Positions 1 to 8,431 of a stretch of 64,000 nt of DNA are shown here, in pieces. A program made the position numbers and the translations under genes. How positions within the stretch are numbered: the stretch's first letter is position 1; the number at the start of each line of letters is the position of its first letter. Under the pieces are notes generated by a model, which had not been told where the DNA came from, made no database searches, and saw nothing but the letters and a program-made list of their open reading frames with translations. The stretch covers positions 1-64,000 of the forward strand of contig JBAUID010000028.1 of assembly GCA_049680625.1 (NCBI GenBank), written 5' to 3'. The DNA comes from JAUIAI01 sp049680625. GTDB taxonomy: Bacteria; Pseudomonadota; Gammaproteobacteria; Burkholderiales; Burkholderiaceae_E.

Positions 1-810
1 AGCCCGTTGCCCGACCCACACCGCGCCGGGCCGGCAACCCTTGTTTCCAATGCAAATGAACATTACCTGGTTGATGCCGGGCGCGGGGTGTTGATGCGAC
101 TGGCAGGCGCTGGTTTGTCAGCTGGCAAACTGAGCGCTGTTTTGCTAACCCACTTGCACAGCGATCACTTTACCGATTTGAACGATGTGATCACCACCCG
201 GTGGGTTTCCACTACCCGGCGCACGCCGTTAACCATTGTTGGACCAATCGGTACGCAACACGTCGTCGATCACATCCTGGCCTCACTCGGGCCGGATATT
301 CAGTATCGAATGGCGCACCATCAAGACTTAACTGAACCGCCAATTGTTCACGTTATGGAAGTAAGTAGCGGACCAGTGTCTTTATCCGGCAAGGTTGTTG
401 TCACCTGCGGACCAACTGATCACAAACCAGTTGAACCCAGTGTTGGCTACCGTTTCGAATTTGAATCAGCATCGGTGGTCACCGCTGGTGACACCGTCCC
501 CTGTGACGATCTGGATAACTTGTGTCGCGGCGCAGATGCGCTGGTGCATACGGTAATTCGAAAAGACCTGATCGCCAAGGCGGCCAGCCGGCGCCTGCAA
601 GATGTCTTGTCGTATCAGTCTTCGCCAGAACAGGCGGCGCAGACCGCTGCCCGGGCCGGTGTCGGCACCCTGGTACTAACCCATTACGTACCTACGTTCG
701 CTCCGGGTGCCGGCCAGGAATGGCGCGAGCTGGCGGCGGCGCATTTTTCCGGGCAGATCGAAGTGGGTGACGACTTGCATCGAATACGAATCGTTGGCCG
801 CACGGACTAA
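1..810 (+). CDS. MBL-fold metallo-hydrolase, RNase Z-like (5' truncated)
   Basis: Metallo-beta-lactamase-fold hydrolase that would bind two metal ions. The HxHxDH motif (THLHSDHF, about residues 49-56) is clear. A later Asp (TAGDT) and a His (LTHYVP near the C-terminus) fit the remaining metal ligands. The frame is open to the first base of the window and reads SPLPDPHRAGPA, the block that normally follows the N-terminal glycine-rich strand of RNase Z/arylsulfatase-like MBL proteins, so the true start lies upstream and a TTG at 7 is not the start. The substrate cannot be told: tRNA 3' processing needs an exosite arm that is not apparent, so a small-molecule ester or lactone hydrolase is as likely. 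The gene converges on the crotonase gene that follows. Confidence 0.85.
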   Translation, partial: SPLPDPHRAGPATLVSNANEHYLVDAGRGVLMRLAGAGLSAGKLSAVLLTHLHSDHFTDLNDVITTRWVSTTRRTPLTIVGPIGTQHVVDHILASLGPDIQYRMAHHQDLTEPPIVHVMEVSSGPVSLSGKVVVTCGPTDHKPVEPSVGYRFEFESASVVTAGDTVPCDDLDNLCRGADALVHTVIRKDLIAKAASRRLQDVLSYQSSPEQAAQTAARAGVGTLVLTHYVPTFAPGAGQEWRELAAAHFSGQIEVGDDLHRIRIVGRTD

Positions 811-830
811 AGCCAGCGTTGACTTGTTGC

Positions 831-1562
831 TCAGTGCTTCTTTTTCATCTGAGCCGCGGTGTTCACAATTGAGTGCAGACTGCGAGCGTAATCAATAGCC
901 CCCTGCTCACTCATTTCAGGTGCAACCCGCAAATACTCTTTCAGGCTGAACAGACCAGGCTGTGGCCGGCTCAATGCGGTTTCACAGAAACGCTCTACCT
1001 CGGCATCAAGTTTTTTGGCTGGCACCACGGTGCTGACAAATCCGTAGTTCATCGCAGTCTGGGCGTTGATAAAATCTGCAGAATACGTCATCCATAAAAT
1101 TGCATTGCGATTGATGCGATCGTACAAGGCAGACATCACCATGGTCGGCGCCACGTTGTGGGTCATTTCGGGAATATTAAAGGTCGCGGTGTCGCTACAA
1201 ATGGCCACATCACACAGGGCGGCTATCGCAGCCCCAAAACCCATTGCCCTGCCCTCAATCGCGCCGATCACCGGCACCTGGCAGCCGCGCAGGGCTTTAT
1301 AACAACCAAAGATACCGTCGTATTCGGGTCGACGCTGAAAAGCTTCTTTGGCTGGTGGCGGCATGCCGGCCTCGCGCACCCGACCGGTACAAAAGTCCGG
1401 GCCAATGCTGCGTAATAACACGGCGTCGGCAGTTTCGTGCGCCGCGGAAACAATCGATGCAATTTCGGCCGCCATTGCATCGGTGACCCCGTTGTCTTCG
1501 GGCCGGTTCATCGTGACCCGCAACAGGCGGCCGTCTAGTTTGGTTATTAGTGAGTCACTCAT
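831..1562 (-). CDS. Enoyl-CoA hydratase/isomerase (crotonase) family protein
   Basis: Crotonase-fold protein of 243 residues, a normal length for the family. The oxyanion-hole segment EGRAMGFGAAIAALCDVAI (about residues 103-121) and the following FNIPEM stretch, with a Glu at the usual catalytic position, are visible. The first substrate-loop motif is atypical (GPDFCTGRV instead of the usual FSAGAD). The exact reaction (hydratase, isomerase or hydrolase) is therefore unclear. ATG at 1562 is preceded by GGAG at good spacing. It is the last gene of a minus-strand operon behind a molybdenum hydroxylase and maleylacetate reductase, which suggests a CoA-ester or ring-cleavage step in the same catabolic route. 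Confidence 0.85.
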   Translation of the reverse strand: MSDSLITKLDGRLLRVTMNRPEDNGVTDAMAAEIASIVSAAHETADAVLLRSIGPDFCTGRVREAGMPPPAKEAFQRRPEYDGIFGCYKALRGCQVPVIGAIEGRAMGFGAAIAALCDVAICSDTATFNIPEMTHNVAPTMVMSALYDRINRNAILWMTYSADFINAQTAMNYGFVSTVVPAKKLDAEVERFCETALSRPQPGLFSLKEYLRVAPEMSEQGAIDYARSLHSIVNTAAQMKKKH

Positions 1563-1572
1563 GACTTCTCCA

Positions 1573-3987
1573 TTAACTGTTCGAATTGTTTTTTACACCA
1601 CCCGCCTGCTGAATAGCGGCCCAGACTGCGTTAGGGGTCATTGGCAATGTATCCAGTGATGCACCGTGCGGAGCCAGTGCATCATTCACCGCGCTGGCGA
1701 TTGCGGCCGGACTGCCCAGGTAGCCAGCTTCACCACTGCCCTTCTGACCAAACTCGGTTAGTGGTGACGGGGTGCAATGGTCGACTATGCTGAGCGCCGG
1801 CACCTCGTGGGCACTGGGCATCAAGTAGTCCATGAAACTGCCGGACAGCAACTGTCCGTCATCCGAATAAGCAAATTTTTCCATCAGCGCCGCGCCGATA
1901 CCGTGGCTGATGCCACCGTAAGTCATACCATGCACAACATCAGGGTTAATCATCACGCCACAATCGTGGCCACACAGGTATCTGTGAAGCTTCACCTTAC
2001 CAATGTCCGGGTCGATACTGGCCAGTACTACGTGGGCTTCAAAAGAATGGCACGGATACATCTGCACCCGGCCGTCGTCGGTTGGCAACATGCCGCCGGT
2101 TGGCACTTCCATTACGAACTTCTCCTGCAGACCCGGTTCTGTATCTGGTGGCAGGTTGTGATATTCGCGGTGGGCGATTTCGACCAGGCGACCCCAGGTG
2201 AGATTTTTGGTCGGTTCACGCGCCACAAAAACGTTGCCGGCATCAAAGCGCAACGCGTCAACCGGCTGGTGCAGGTTGTGAGCGGCGATGCGAATGAGTT
2301 TGTCGCGGATCTTTTTAGCGGCGCCAGCAGCAGCGCCACCCAGCATGACCGCCATGCGACTGCCTACCGGGCTATTTGACGGTAAAGCGTTTAAGGAGTC
2401 GGCATGGATGACCCGGATACTGTCGGGTGGCTGGTGCAGGACTTCACCCACGACCGCAGACACCAGGGTTTCGTGGGCCTGGCCAGAGGTTGATGTTGCC
2501 ATCAGAGCCGTGACAGAACCCGATAAATCCACCCGAACCAGGCAGGAATCCATCCAGGTTGTCGTTTTGTTCTTTGCATTAAACAGCGGTTCAAATGAAG
2601 AATTACCGCCGGAGGGCTCCAGACAGGTGGCTACCCCGATGCCGGCCAGCAAACCGTCGCGGCGCATCGCGTCGCGCTGGCTGAGCAACTGTTCAAAACC
2701 AATGGCATCCATGGCTTTATCAAACACCGTTTCGTAGTCGCCGGAGTCGTAGTGGGTGCCACTGGGAATCAGATACGGAAACTCGTCCCTGCCAATCAGG
2801 TTGCGCCGTCGTAATTCAACCCTGTCAATACCCAGATAGCGCGCGATCCGGTCGATGCCGGTTTCAATCGCAAAATTGGTCGGTGCCTGGCCAAAACCAC
2901 GTACTGCTTCCTGCGGGGTTTTGTTGGTTAACACGGCGCCGGCATCGTATTCAACACAGCCTATCCGGTACGGACCCACGATGGCGCCAACCGGTTTACC
3001 CAGTTGTAAAGGCGAACGCCCCGCATAGGCACCGATATCGTCCAGGGCGCGAATTCGCATGGCTTTGACAACCCCGTTGTTGTCGAAGCCCATGGTCATG
3101 TCAAAGATGCGATCCGGCCCCTGCATGTCGCCGCCGCGCATGTTGTCTAGCCGGTCTTCGAGCAAGCGCACAGGACGCCCGAGCTTGCGGGCCAGGTAAG
3201 CCACAAGGATGGACTGTTTCAGCCCCCGCTTCACCCCGTAACTGCCGCCCACGTCCACATCAAAATGTACGCGCACGGCATTGCCCGGAAGCCGTAAAGC
3301 TTTAGCCAGTTGATCTGGAAACTTTGGCATCTGGATCGAGGCCCAGACATCCATCACGCCGGTGGCATCATGCCACTGGCAGGCAACAACAAATGTTTCA
3401 ATGGGTACGGTCGCGCTGCGTGACCAGCGGGCCCGGTAGCTGATCTGATGAGCACAGGCATCAAACGCCTGGTCAACCTCACCCCACACAAACTTGCGGT
3501 GGAAAACCAGGTTCGAGCCGTGCTCCGGATGCACCAGCGGCGAACCATCGACTGCCGCCTGCTCCGGGTCTACCACCGGTGTGCTTTCTTCGTAATCGAC
3601 CTGCACCAGTTCAGCCGCATCCTCGGCAAGGGCACGGGTGTCTGCAACAACCGCCGCAACCCACTCACCGGCATAACGCACAACATCGCGTGCTAAGGGG
3701 TAACGCTTAACTGCCGGTGCGTCTACCCCGGGTAAGACGGCATCGACAGCGGCGCATAATTCGTCTGCGGTCAACACTGCGTGAACACCGGGCATTGCCA
3801 GGGCTTCAGCGGCATCAATACCCAAAATACGGGCACTCGCATACGGGCTGGCCACCAGGGCAACATGCAAGATGCCGGGTAAATGTATATCCGCGGCATA
3901 ACGCCCCTGGCCCGAGACAAAGCGCTTGTGCTCTACGGCGCGCCTTTTTTTTCCGATGTAGCGAAACTTTGCGTAGTGATCAGTCAT
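1573..3987 (-). CDS. Molybdenum hydroxylase large subunit (xanthine dehydrogenase family, CoxL-like)
   Basis: Molybdopterin-binding catalytic subunit of a three-subunit hydroxylase that would insert water-derived oxygen into an aldehyde or N-heteroaromatic. The N-terminal fold (RFVSGQGRYAADI), the Mo-cofactor glycine segments (DVGGSYGVKRG, AVRGFGQAP) and the catalytic Glu in KGSGEAGYLGSP near residue 770 are visible. The CO-dehydrogenase active-site loop (AYRCSFR) is absent, so this is not a form I CO dehydrogenase. I place the start at 3987, where ATG overlaps the upstream iron-sulfur gene's TGA by 8 nt. The longer ATG at 4038 would overlap that gene by 59 nt and adds no conserved sequence. 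Predicted length is 804 residues. The substrate is unknown. Confidence 0.9.
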   Translation of the reverse strand: MTDHYAKFRYIGKKRRAVEHKRFVSGQGRYAADIHLPGILHVALVASPYASARILGIDAAEALAMPGVHAVLTADELCAAVDAVLPGVDAPAVKRYPLARDVVRYAGEWVAAVVADTRALAEDAAELVQVDYEESTPVVDPEQAAVDGSPLVHPEHGSNLVFHRKFVWGEVDQAFDACAHQISYRARWSRSATVPIETFVVACQWHDATGVMDVWASIQMPKFPDQLAKALRLPGNAVRVHFDVDVGGSYGVKRGLKQSILVAYLARKLGRPVRLLEDRLDNMRGGDMQGPDRIFDMTMGFDNNGVVKAMRIRALDDIGAYAGRSPLQLGKPVGAIVGPYRIGCVEYDAGAVLTNKTPQEAVRGFGQAPTNFAIETGIDRIARYLGIDRVELRRRNLIGRDEFPYLIPSGTHYDSGDYETVFDKAMDAIGFEQLLSQRDAMRRDGLLAGIGVATCLEPSGGNSSFEPLFNAKNKTTTWMDSCLVRVDLSGSVTALMATSTSGQAHETLVSAVVGEVLHQPPDSIRVIHADSLNALPSNSPVGSRMAVMLGGAAAGAAKKIRDKLIRIAAHNLHQPVDALRFDAGNVFVAREPTKNLTWGRLVEIAHREYHNLPPDTEPGLQEKFVMEVPTGGMLPTDDGRVQMYPCHSFEAHVVLASIDPDIGKVKLHRYLCGHDCGVMINPDVVHGMTYGGISHGIGAALMEKFAYSDDGQLLSGSFMDYLMPSAHEVPALSIVDHCTPSPLTEFGQKGSGEAGYLGSPAAIASAVNDALAPHGASLDTLPMTPNAVWAAIQQAGGVKNNSNS

Positions 3988-4501
3988 TACCGGCACCACT
4001 TGCCTGACCTTGCACCTGCTGAGTTGCGCCGATCGCAAACTTTACCGCCTGGACAATTTGTTCATACCCGGTACATCGGCATAAGTTACCACTAATAGCA
4101 TCACGTATTTCGTACTCAGTCGGATTGGCGTTACGCTGCAATAAGGCTTCGCAAGCGATCAACATACCCGGTGTGCAATAGCCGCATTGCAGCGCATGCT
4201 TTTCGCAAAAAGCGTCTTGCAATACGGACAGTTCACCGCGGGTGGGTGCCAGGCCTTCAACCGTGGTCACCGACTGCCCGTCAACCTGAACCGCAAATGC
4301 GCAACACGATCGTACCGGGTCCCCGTTAAGCAATACCGAACACGCGCCACAAACCCCGTGCTCACAGCCCACGTGGGTGCCAGTCAAACCGAGATCGTCG
4401 CGCAGAAAATCCACCAATGTCGTTCGCGGCTCAACATAACGCTCAACCGCCTGCCCGTTCACCGTCAGTTGCACTGCAATTTTTTTGTTCGTATCGGTCA
4501 T
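3980..4501 (-). CDS. (2Fe-2S)-binding subunit of molybdenum hydroxylase (CoxS-like)
   Basis: Electron-transfer subunit with two [2Fe-2S] clusters, 173 residues. The plant-type ferredoxin cysteines are in GCEHGVCGAC plus a downstream SCC. The second, helical-domain cluster is in CGYCTPGM and NLCRCTGY. It would pass electrons from the Mo centre to the FAD subunit. It starts one base after the medium-subunit gene stops and overlaps the large-subunit start by 8 nt, so the three subunits are translationally coupled in the order M-S-L. The C-terminus (QQVQGQASGAGND) is an unremarkable polar tail. Confidence 0.95.
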   Translation of the reverse strand: MTDTNKKIAVQLTVNGQAVERYVEPRTTLVDFLRDDLGLTGTHVGCEHGVCGACSVLLNGDPVRSCCAFAVQVDGQSVTTVEGLAPTRGELSVLQDAFCEKHALQCGYCTPGMLIACEALLQRNANPTEYEIRDAISGNLCRCTGYEQIVQAVKFAIGATQQVQGQASGAGND

Positions 4502-4502
4502 A

Positions 4503-5405
4503 TTAGTAAACTCCCTGGGCCATCACCTGGGCCTGACTGGCACTGCGCTGCAGCGCCCTGGCAAGTAAGACGCGAGCAAGGTGACGGCGGTACTGCGCCG
4601 AGCCGTGAATATCCGAGCCCGGATCACACTGGCTGGCAGCGTCAGCCGCAATCTCAGTCGCCAGCTCTGGGGTCATGGTCTGATTAACCATCCTGGCGGC
4701 GAGTTCGGGAAACGCGCGCGGTACCGAATCAACACCACCAAGCCCAAATGCCGCCCGGCGAATTACCCCGTCGGTTGACACTTGCAGCTGACAAGCCGCG
4801 GATGCGATGGCGAAGTCTCCATGGCGGATTGCAACCTCGTCAAAAATAGCCTGAACCGTTTCGCCCGCCCCTGTCTGCCATACCGGCCAGCGAACCGCGC
4901 ATAACATCTCGGTATCGGTAATCGCGGTTTGCAATGGGCCCTCAAAGAACGACCCCGCGTCAATCTCGCGAGCCCGCCCCCCGTAGGCTTGTAGTTGCAA
5001 TTGCGCACCCAGCACACAGGCAGTCAGCGGTAATTCGGCGCTCGGGTCAGCCTGTACGATGCTGCCGCCAACCGTGCCGCGATTGCGGGTTTGCTGATGA
5101 CCAACCCAGGGCATCGCCGCATGCACTAATGGCAAATCAGCTGTCAACCCCGGATGCGACATCAGGTCACACTGGCGCATTGTTGCGCCCGTAACCAGAT
5201 CAGAATCTATTCGGTTGGCCTGGTTGATTTCGGTGATCCGATTAATATCAATTAACTGCACTGGCGTGGCCAGACGCATAGCCATCATCGGCACAAGACT
5301 CTGCCCACCGGCAATGAGTCGTGCCTCACCACCCCCTTCGTGCAACAAGGTCAATGCCTCGTCTACCGACTGTACGCGCGCAAACCGAAACGAGCTCGCC
5401 TTCAT
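4503..5405 (-). CDS. FAD-binding subunit of molybdenum hydroxylase (CoxM-like)
   Basis: FAD subunit (300 residues) that passes electrons from the iron-sulfur clusters to an acceptor. The two FAD-binding glycine signatures are present: AGGQSLVPMMAMR (about residues 32-44) and NRGTVGGSIVQADPSAELP (about 111-129). A CO dehydrogenase flavoprotein C-terminal domain follows. It is first of the M-S-L trio and lies 95 nt downstream of the maleylacetate reductase gene on the same strand. That gap could hold an internal promoter, but no strong one is evident. The predicted N-terminus MKASSFRFARV is typical, so the ATG at 5405 is taken despite only a weak purine-rich stretch upstream. Confidence 0.92.
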   Translation of the reverse strand: MKASSFRFARVQSVDEALTLLHEGGGEARLIAGGQSLVPMMAMRLATPVQLIDINRITEINQANRIDSDLVTGATMRQCDLMSHPGLTADLPLVHAAMPWVGHQQTRNRGTVGGSIVQADPSAELPLTACVLGAQLQLQAYGGRAREIDAGSFFEGPLQTAITDTEMLCAVRWPVWQTGAGETVQAIFDEVAIRHGDFAIASAACQLQVSTDGVIRRAAFGLGGVDSVPRAFPELAARMVNQTMTPELATEIAADAASQCDPGSDIHGSAQYRRHLARVLLARALQRSASQAQVMAQGVY

Positions 5406-5500
5406 AAATTGCTTTTTCCAAGGTGTCTTAGTGACCAGAATAACTTGATCGCTTCAGGCGTTGCCAAAGATCGCCGGGTTGTCAGTCGGAGTTACCAGAA

Positions 5501-6562
5501 TTAGTCCGGTGGACGTTCACCCGCATATGCAGCACCTAGCAAATGCCGGATATCATCATAATCAAATTTGCGCGGATTCCAATATGGATTGGCAGTAGCA
5601 ATTTTTGCGGCTTCGTCCAGCTGGTTTTCTTTCATTCCAATCGCCTGAAGGCTCAGTGGAACGCCAATCGCCTTGGCCAGATCCCACAGCCCGGCCCCCG
5701 GGCTACTGGCACCCAGAATTGCACATAACGGATCCAGTGCGCCGCCGGCGCCGGGCGTGTTGAATGAGGTCGCGTGTGGCAGAACGACACTATGGGTTGG
5801 CGCATGTGGCAGGTTGAAGCTGCCACCCAGGGTATGGCACAACTTGTGATGTAGCGACATACCCACGGTGCCCAGTGCCATACCGCAAAGGAAGGCACCG
5901 TACATCGCCTGCTGGCGTGCCGGGATATCGGTCGGGTCGTTTACGATGATCCGAAGTGATTCATTCAATGCACGAATCGCATCCAGACAATGCAAGGTTG
6001 TGATCGGGTTCCTTTCCTGCGCGTATAGGGCCTCAACCGCATGAGCAATGGCATTCATTCCGGAGGTTGCCGAAATATCGACTGGAAGATTCAGTGAGAA
6101 GTCGACATCGTAAATAACGGTCGCGGGCAGCACCCGGATATCTTTTTGAGTTGTCTTAACCCCATCGGCCGTCTGCCCGACAACTGCGGTCATTTCAGAA
6201 CCTGCGTACGTAGTTGGCACCGAGATTTGCGGTATCCCCGCACGCAGGGCAATGGCTTTGGCCAGGCCAATTGCCGAACCGCCACCAACAGCGACCGTAC
6301 AGTCCGCACCCAACTCGCCAACTTTCTTTAGCGCCCGCTCAGTGACTTCGACCGGTGTATGCATGATGGCGCTGTCAATAACCCCGACTGCGCTTTCGCC
6401 CAGTAGTGCGTATACCTCCATGGCATGAGACTTTTGCCCTGAAGTACACACAACAACCGGCTTTTGGCAGCCCAGTCGTTCCACCTCGCGGGCGACAACA
6501 GTACGCGCACCACGCTCAAAAATAACCCGGGTTGGCATAGGTGCGTAGACGAACGGTTCCAT
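5501..6562 (-). CDS. Maleylacetate reductase (iron-containing alcohol dehydrogenase family)
   Basis: NAD(P)H-dependent reductase of the group III alcohol dehydrogenase superfamily, 353 residues. The N-terminus PTRVIFERGA, the nucleotide-binding VGGGSAIGLAKAIAL (about residues 92-106) and the VPTTYAGSEMT block match maleylacetate reductases, which convert maleylacetate to 3-oxoadipate after hydroxyquinol or chlorocatechol cleavage. The His-rich segment HHKLCHTLGG is the usual metal/substrate site. Its leading place ahead of a molybdenum hydroxylase suggests a pathway running from a hydroxylated ring to 3-oxoadipate. No ring-cleaving dioxygenase is in this operon. The family assignment is firm and the pathway is inference. 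Confidence 0.88.
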   Translation of the reverse strand: MEPFVYAPMPTRVIFERGARTVVAREVERLGCQKPVVVCTSGQKSHAMEVYALLGESAVGVIDSAIMHTPVEVTERALKKVGELGADCTVAVGGGSAIGLAKAIALRAGIPQISVPTTYAGSEMTAVVGQTADGVKTTQKDIRVLPATVIYDVDFSLNLPVDISATSGMNAIAHAVEALYAQERNPITTLHCLDAIRALNESLRIIVNDPTDIPARQQAMYGAFLCGMALGTVGMSLHHKLCHTLGGSFNLPHAPTHSVVLPHATSFNTPGAGGALDPLCAILGASSPGAGLWDLAKAIGVPLSLQAIGMKENQLDEAAKIATANPYWNPRKFDYDDIRHLLGAAYAGERPPD

Positions 6563-6728
6563 CGATGCTCCGTAAAGATTCAGTTCTTATCAATCATCAC
6601 CGCTAGTTTCGCACAGCCAGGCGGGCAAATGCCGGAACCAGCGGCAAATGAGACACGATCAGAGACTGGTTCAACTAAAGACTCGCCACCATTTGCCGAC
6701 ATCCCGACAGGAATCTAATGCCGGGATC

Positions 6729-7781
6729 ATGATGTCAGCGAATACACGGGTAGCAATCCGACTTGAGAATAACTGCCGATGGCATTGGCGGGTACTTGCG
6801 GCCGCAGCCGCACTGTGGTGCCTGCCGACGCCGGTCAGTTCACGCGACGTTAGCTTCATTGAAGACCCCAAGGTCATGGAGAAACTGCGCGACCAACTGG
6901 TTGAGACCCTGAAAAAAAACGGTTCGGTAAAAGATGTGCGTGCCGGCGGGTCTGAAGTTCGGGTATCGGGGGGACGGCTGAACTGGGACGGGAAAAAAGC
7001 CGGTAAACCCCCGAAACCCACCGACCCGTTGATGCCCCTGCTGACCGAAGCCACGGCCCGTGACGAACAACGCCGCGAACTGCTGGCGCGGACACCACCT
7101 GACGCCGTCCCCTGGGCCTACGCAGGCCAGCGCGGTGAAACCCTCTGGAGCCAGCTGCATCCGAGCTTTGAATTATGCACACTGGGCAACCGTCAGTCCC
7201 CGATATCTATTGACTATGCCATTCATGTTAATTTACCCGCTTTCGAAGCCGCTTACGCCCCGGCCCCGTTTGAAACCGTTGACGATGGTCGTGGCTTGTC
7301 CGCCCAACTGGCAGGCAGCCAGAAGATCACCCATCGCGGCATTTCTTTTACGCTGAAGAAAATTGAGTTTCATCGCCCGGCGGAACACGCGGTCAATGGC
7401 CAGCGCGCTGACATGAGTGCCCACCTCGTCCACGAAACCAGCGATGGACAAATACTGATTCTCGCAATACCAATGAATGTCAGCCATGCGCCGAACGCAG
7501 CGCTGCAACGCGTAATTGACGCCTTCCCGCTCGAACCTGGCCACTCGATGCCAGCCAATGCCCCCATTAACCCGGCGGAACTTTTGCCTGAAGATCAACG
7601 CTATTACGAATATATGGGCTCTCTGACCCGCCCTCCGTGTACAGAAAATGTTCGCTGGTTAATGCTGCGCCAGCCGATCAGTATTGCCGCAGGTCAGCAC
7701 GAGATTTTCGAGTCGCTGTTTGCGCCAAATGCGCGGTCTCTGCAGGCCCACAATACGCGACGCATCAAGATGTCACCATAA
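6729..7781 (+). CDS. Secreted alpha-carbonic-anhydrase-like protein lacking one zinc-ligand His
   Basis: Exported protein (about 350 residues) with a hydrophobic signal segment (VLAAAAALWCLPTPVSS), a roughly 100-residue N-terminal region and an alpha-carbonic anhydrase domain (about residues 140-345). The domain has GNRQSPISI, the EFHRPAEH strand, HLVHE and GSLTRPPCTENVRW. Aligned with the family, the first zinc His (H94 of human CA II) is Glu in KIEFHRPAEH. The second and third (H96, H119) and Thr199 are kept, and the Glu117 position is Ser. This pattern resembles carbonic-anhydrase-related proteins, so CO2 hydration is doubtful. Start chosen at ATG 6729 (or 6732) because the signal peptide follows directly. 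An ATG at 6648 would put about 27 polar residues in front of it. Confidence 0.82.
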   Translation: MMSANTRVAIRLENNCRWHWRVLAAAAALWCLPTPVSSRDVSFIEDPKVMEKLRDQLVETLKKNGSVKDVRAGGSEVRVSGGRLNWDGKKAGKPPKPTDPLMPLLTEATARDEQRRELLARTPPDAVPWAYAGQRGETLWSQLHPSFELCTLGNRQSPISIDYAIHVNLPAFEAAYAPAPFETVDDGRGLSAQLAGSQKITHRGISFTLKKIEFHRPAEHAVNGQRADMSAHLVHETSDGQILILAIPMNVSHAPNAALQRVIDAFPLEPGHSMPANAPINPAELLPEDQRYYEYMGSLTRPPCTENVRWLMLRQPISIAAGQHEIFESLFAPNARSLQAHNTRRIKMSP

Positions 7782-8431
7782 AGGCGGCGATGCAAAGATT
7801 GTGTACTTGTAGTTCCAGGATTTGTTGATGTCATAGTCGACCGACAGAGCTGGCGTAAAACGTACCGAGACGTCCACGCCGGCCCTGCCCATCGGCCAGC
7901 CCCAGGGAAGAGGCTGGGCTTCAAAGATCATCAGGCGATGACTATCCCCGTCAGACTGAGCAGCCATAGCGCCAGACCTGTGCCGACAAACACGCGCAAT
8001 GTTCTGCGAAGTGTCGTTGTCGGCGAGACATCAAGCAGTCGGCCGGAGTCGCCAACAACGATATATCCCGCCTGTACTGATCTTACTGACATTTTGCTCA
8101 CACTTTTCATAATCGATCTCTGGATGAGTCCCGGTAAAAAGCGACAATTCGATACTCCGTCGCGGATACATAAAGCCGTCATGAGCTTGCGATGAGCGGT
8201 CGGGAGAGCGGCTTGATCGGTCCGTGCTTGTTGCCACAACCGCAAACCGGCTCAGACTCAGAGCGCCCGAATTCGCGCCCGGATGCGCGCTCGAATGCCG
8301 ACTTATCGCCCGACTGGGTGAAGCCTCGCACCGCCCGGCGGACAACGTCTCGAGGCTCCGAATCGAACGCCGATAATTCTGCCAGCCCGGATACTATTTA
8401 TCCGGAATATTTCCAGTGAGAACTACGACCC
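7782..8431. other. Gene-poor 650-base stretch with two weak small ORFs
   Basis: No recognisable gene lies between the carbonic-anhydrase-like gene and the GGDEF gene. On the minus strand, 8110-7931 could encode 59 residues ending in a membrane helix (VFVGTGLALWLLSLTG). The next frame, up to 7773, encodes a tail rich in aromatic residues (VRFTPALSVDYDINKSWNYKY) that looks more protein-like than noise. The two frames overlap by 37 nt next to a GGGG run (around 7945), so one small membrane-anchored or exported protein broken by a frameshift is possible. Start-site support is weak (AGAGA upstream of 8110). The rest, 8111-8431, holds no convincing ORF. Confidence 0.3.

Noticed and set aside
1777..2379. 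A 200-codon plus-strand frame
   Set aside because: Shadow of the Mo large subunit; rich in His and Gln from antisense reading, with no start signal.
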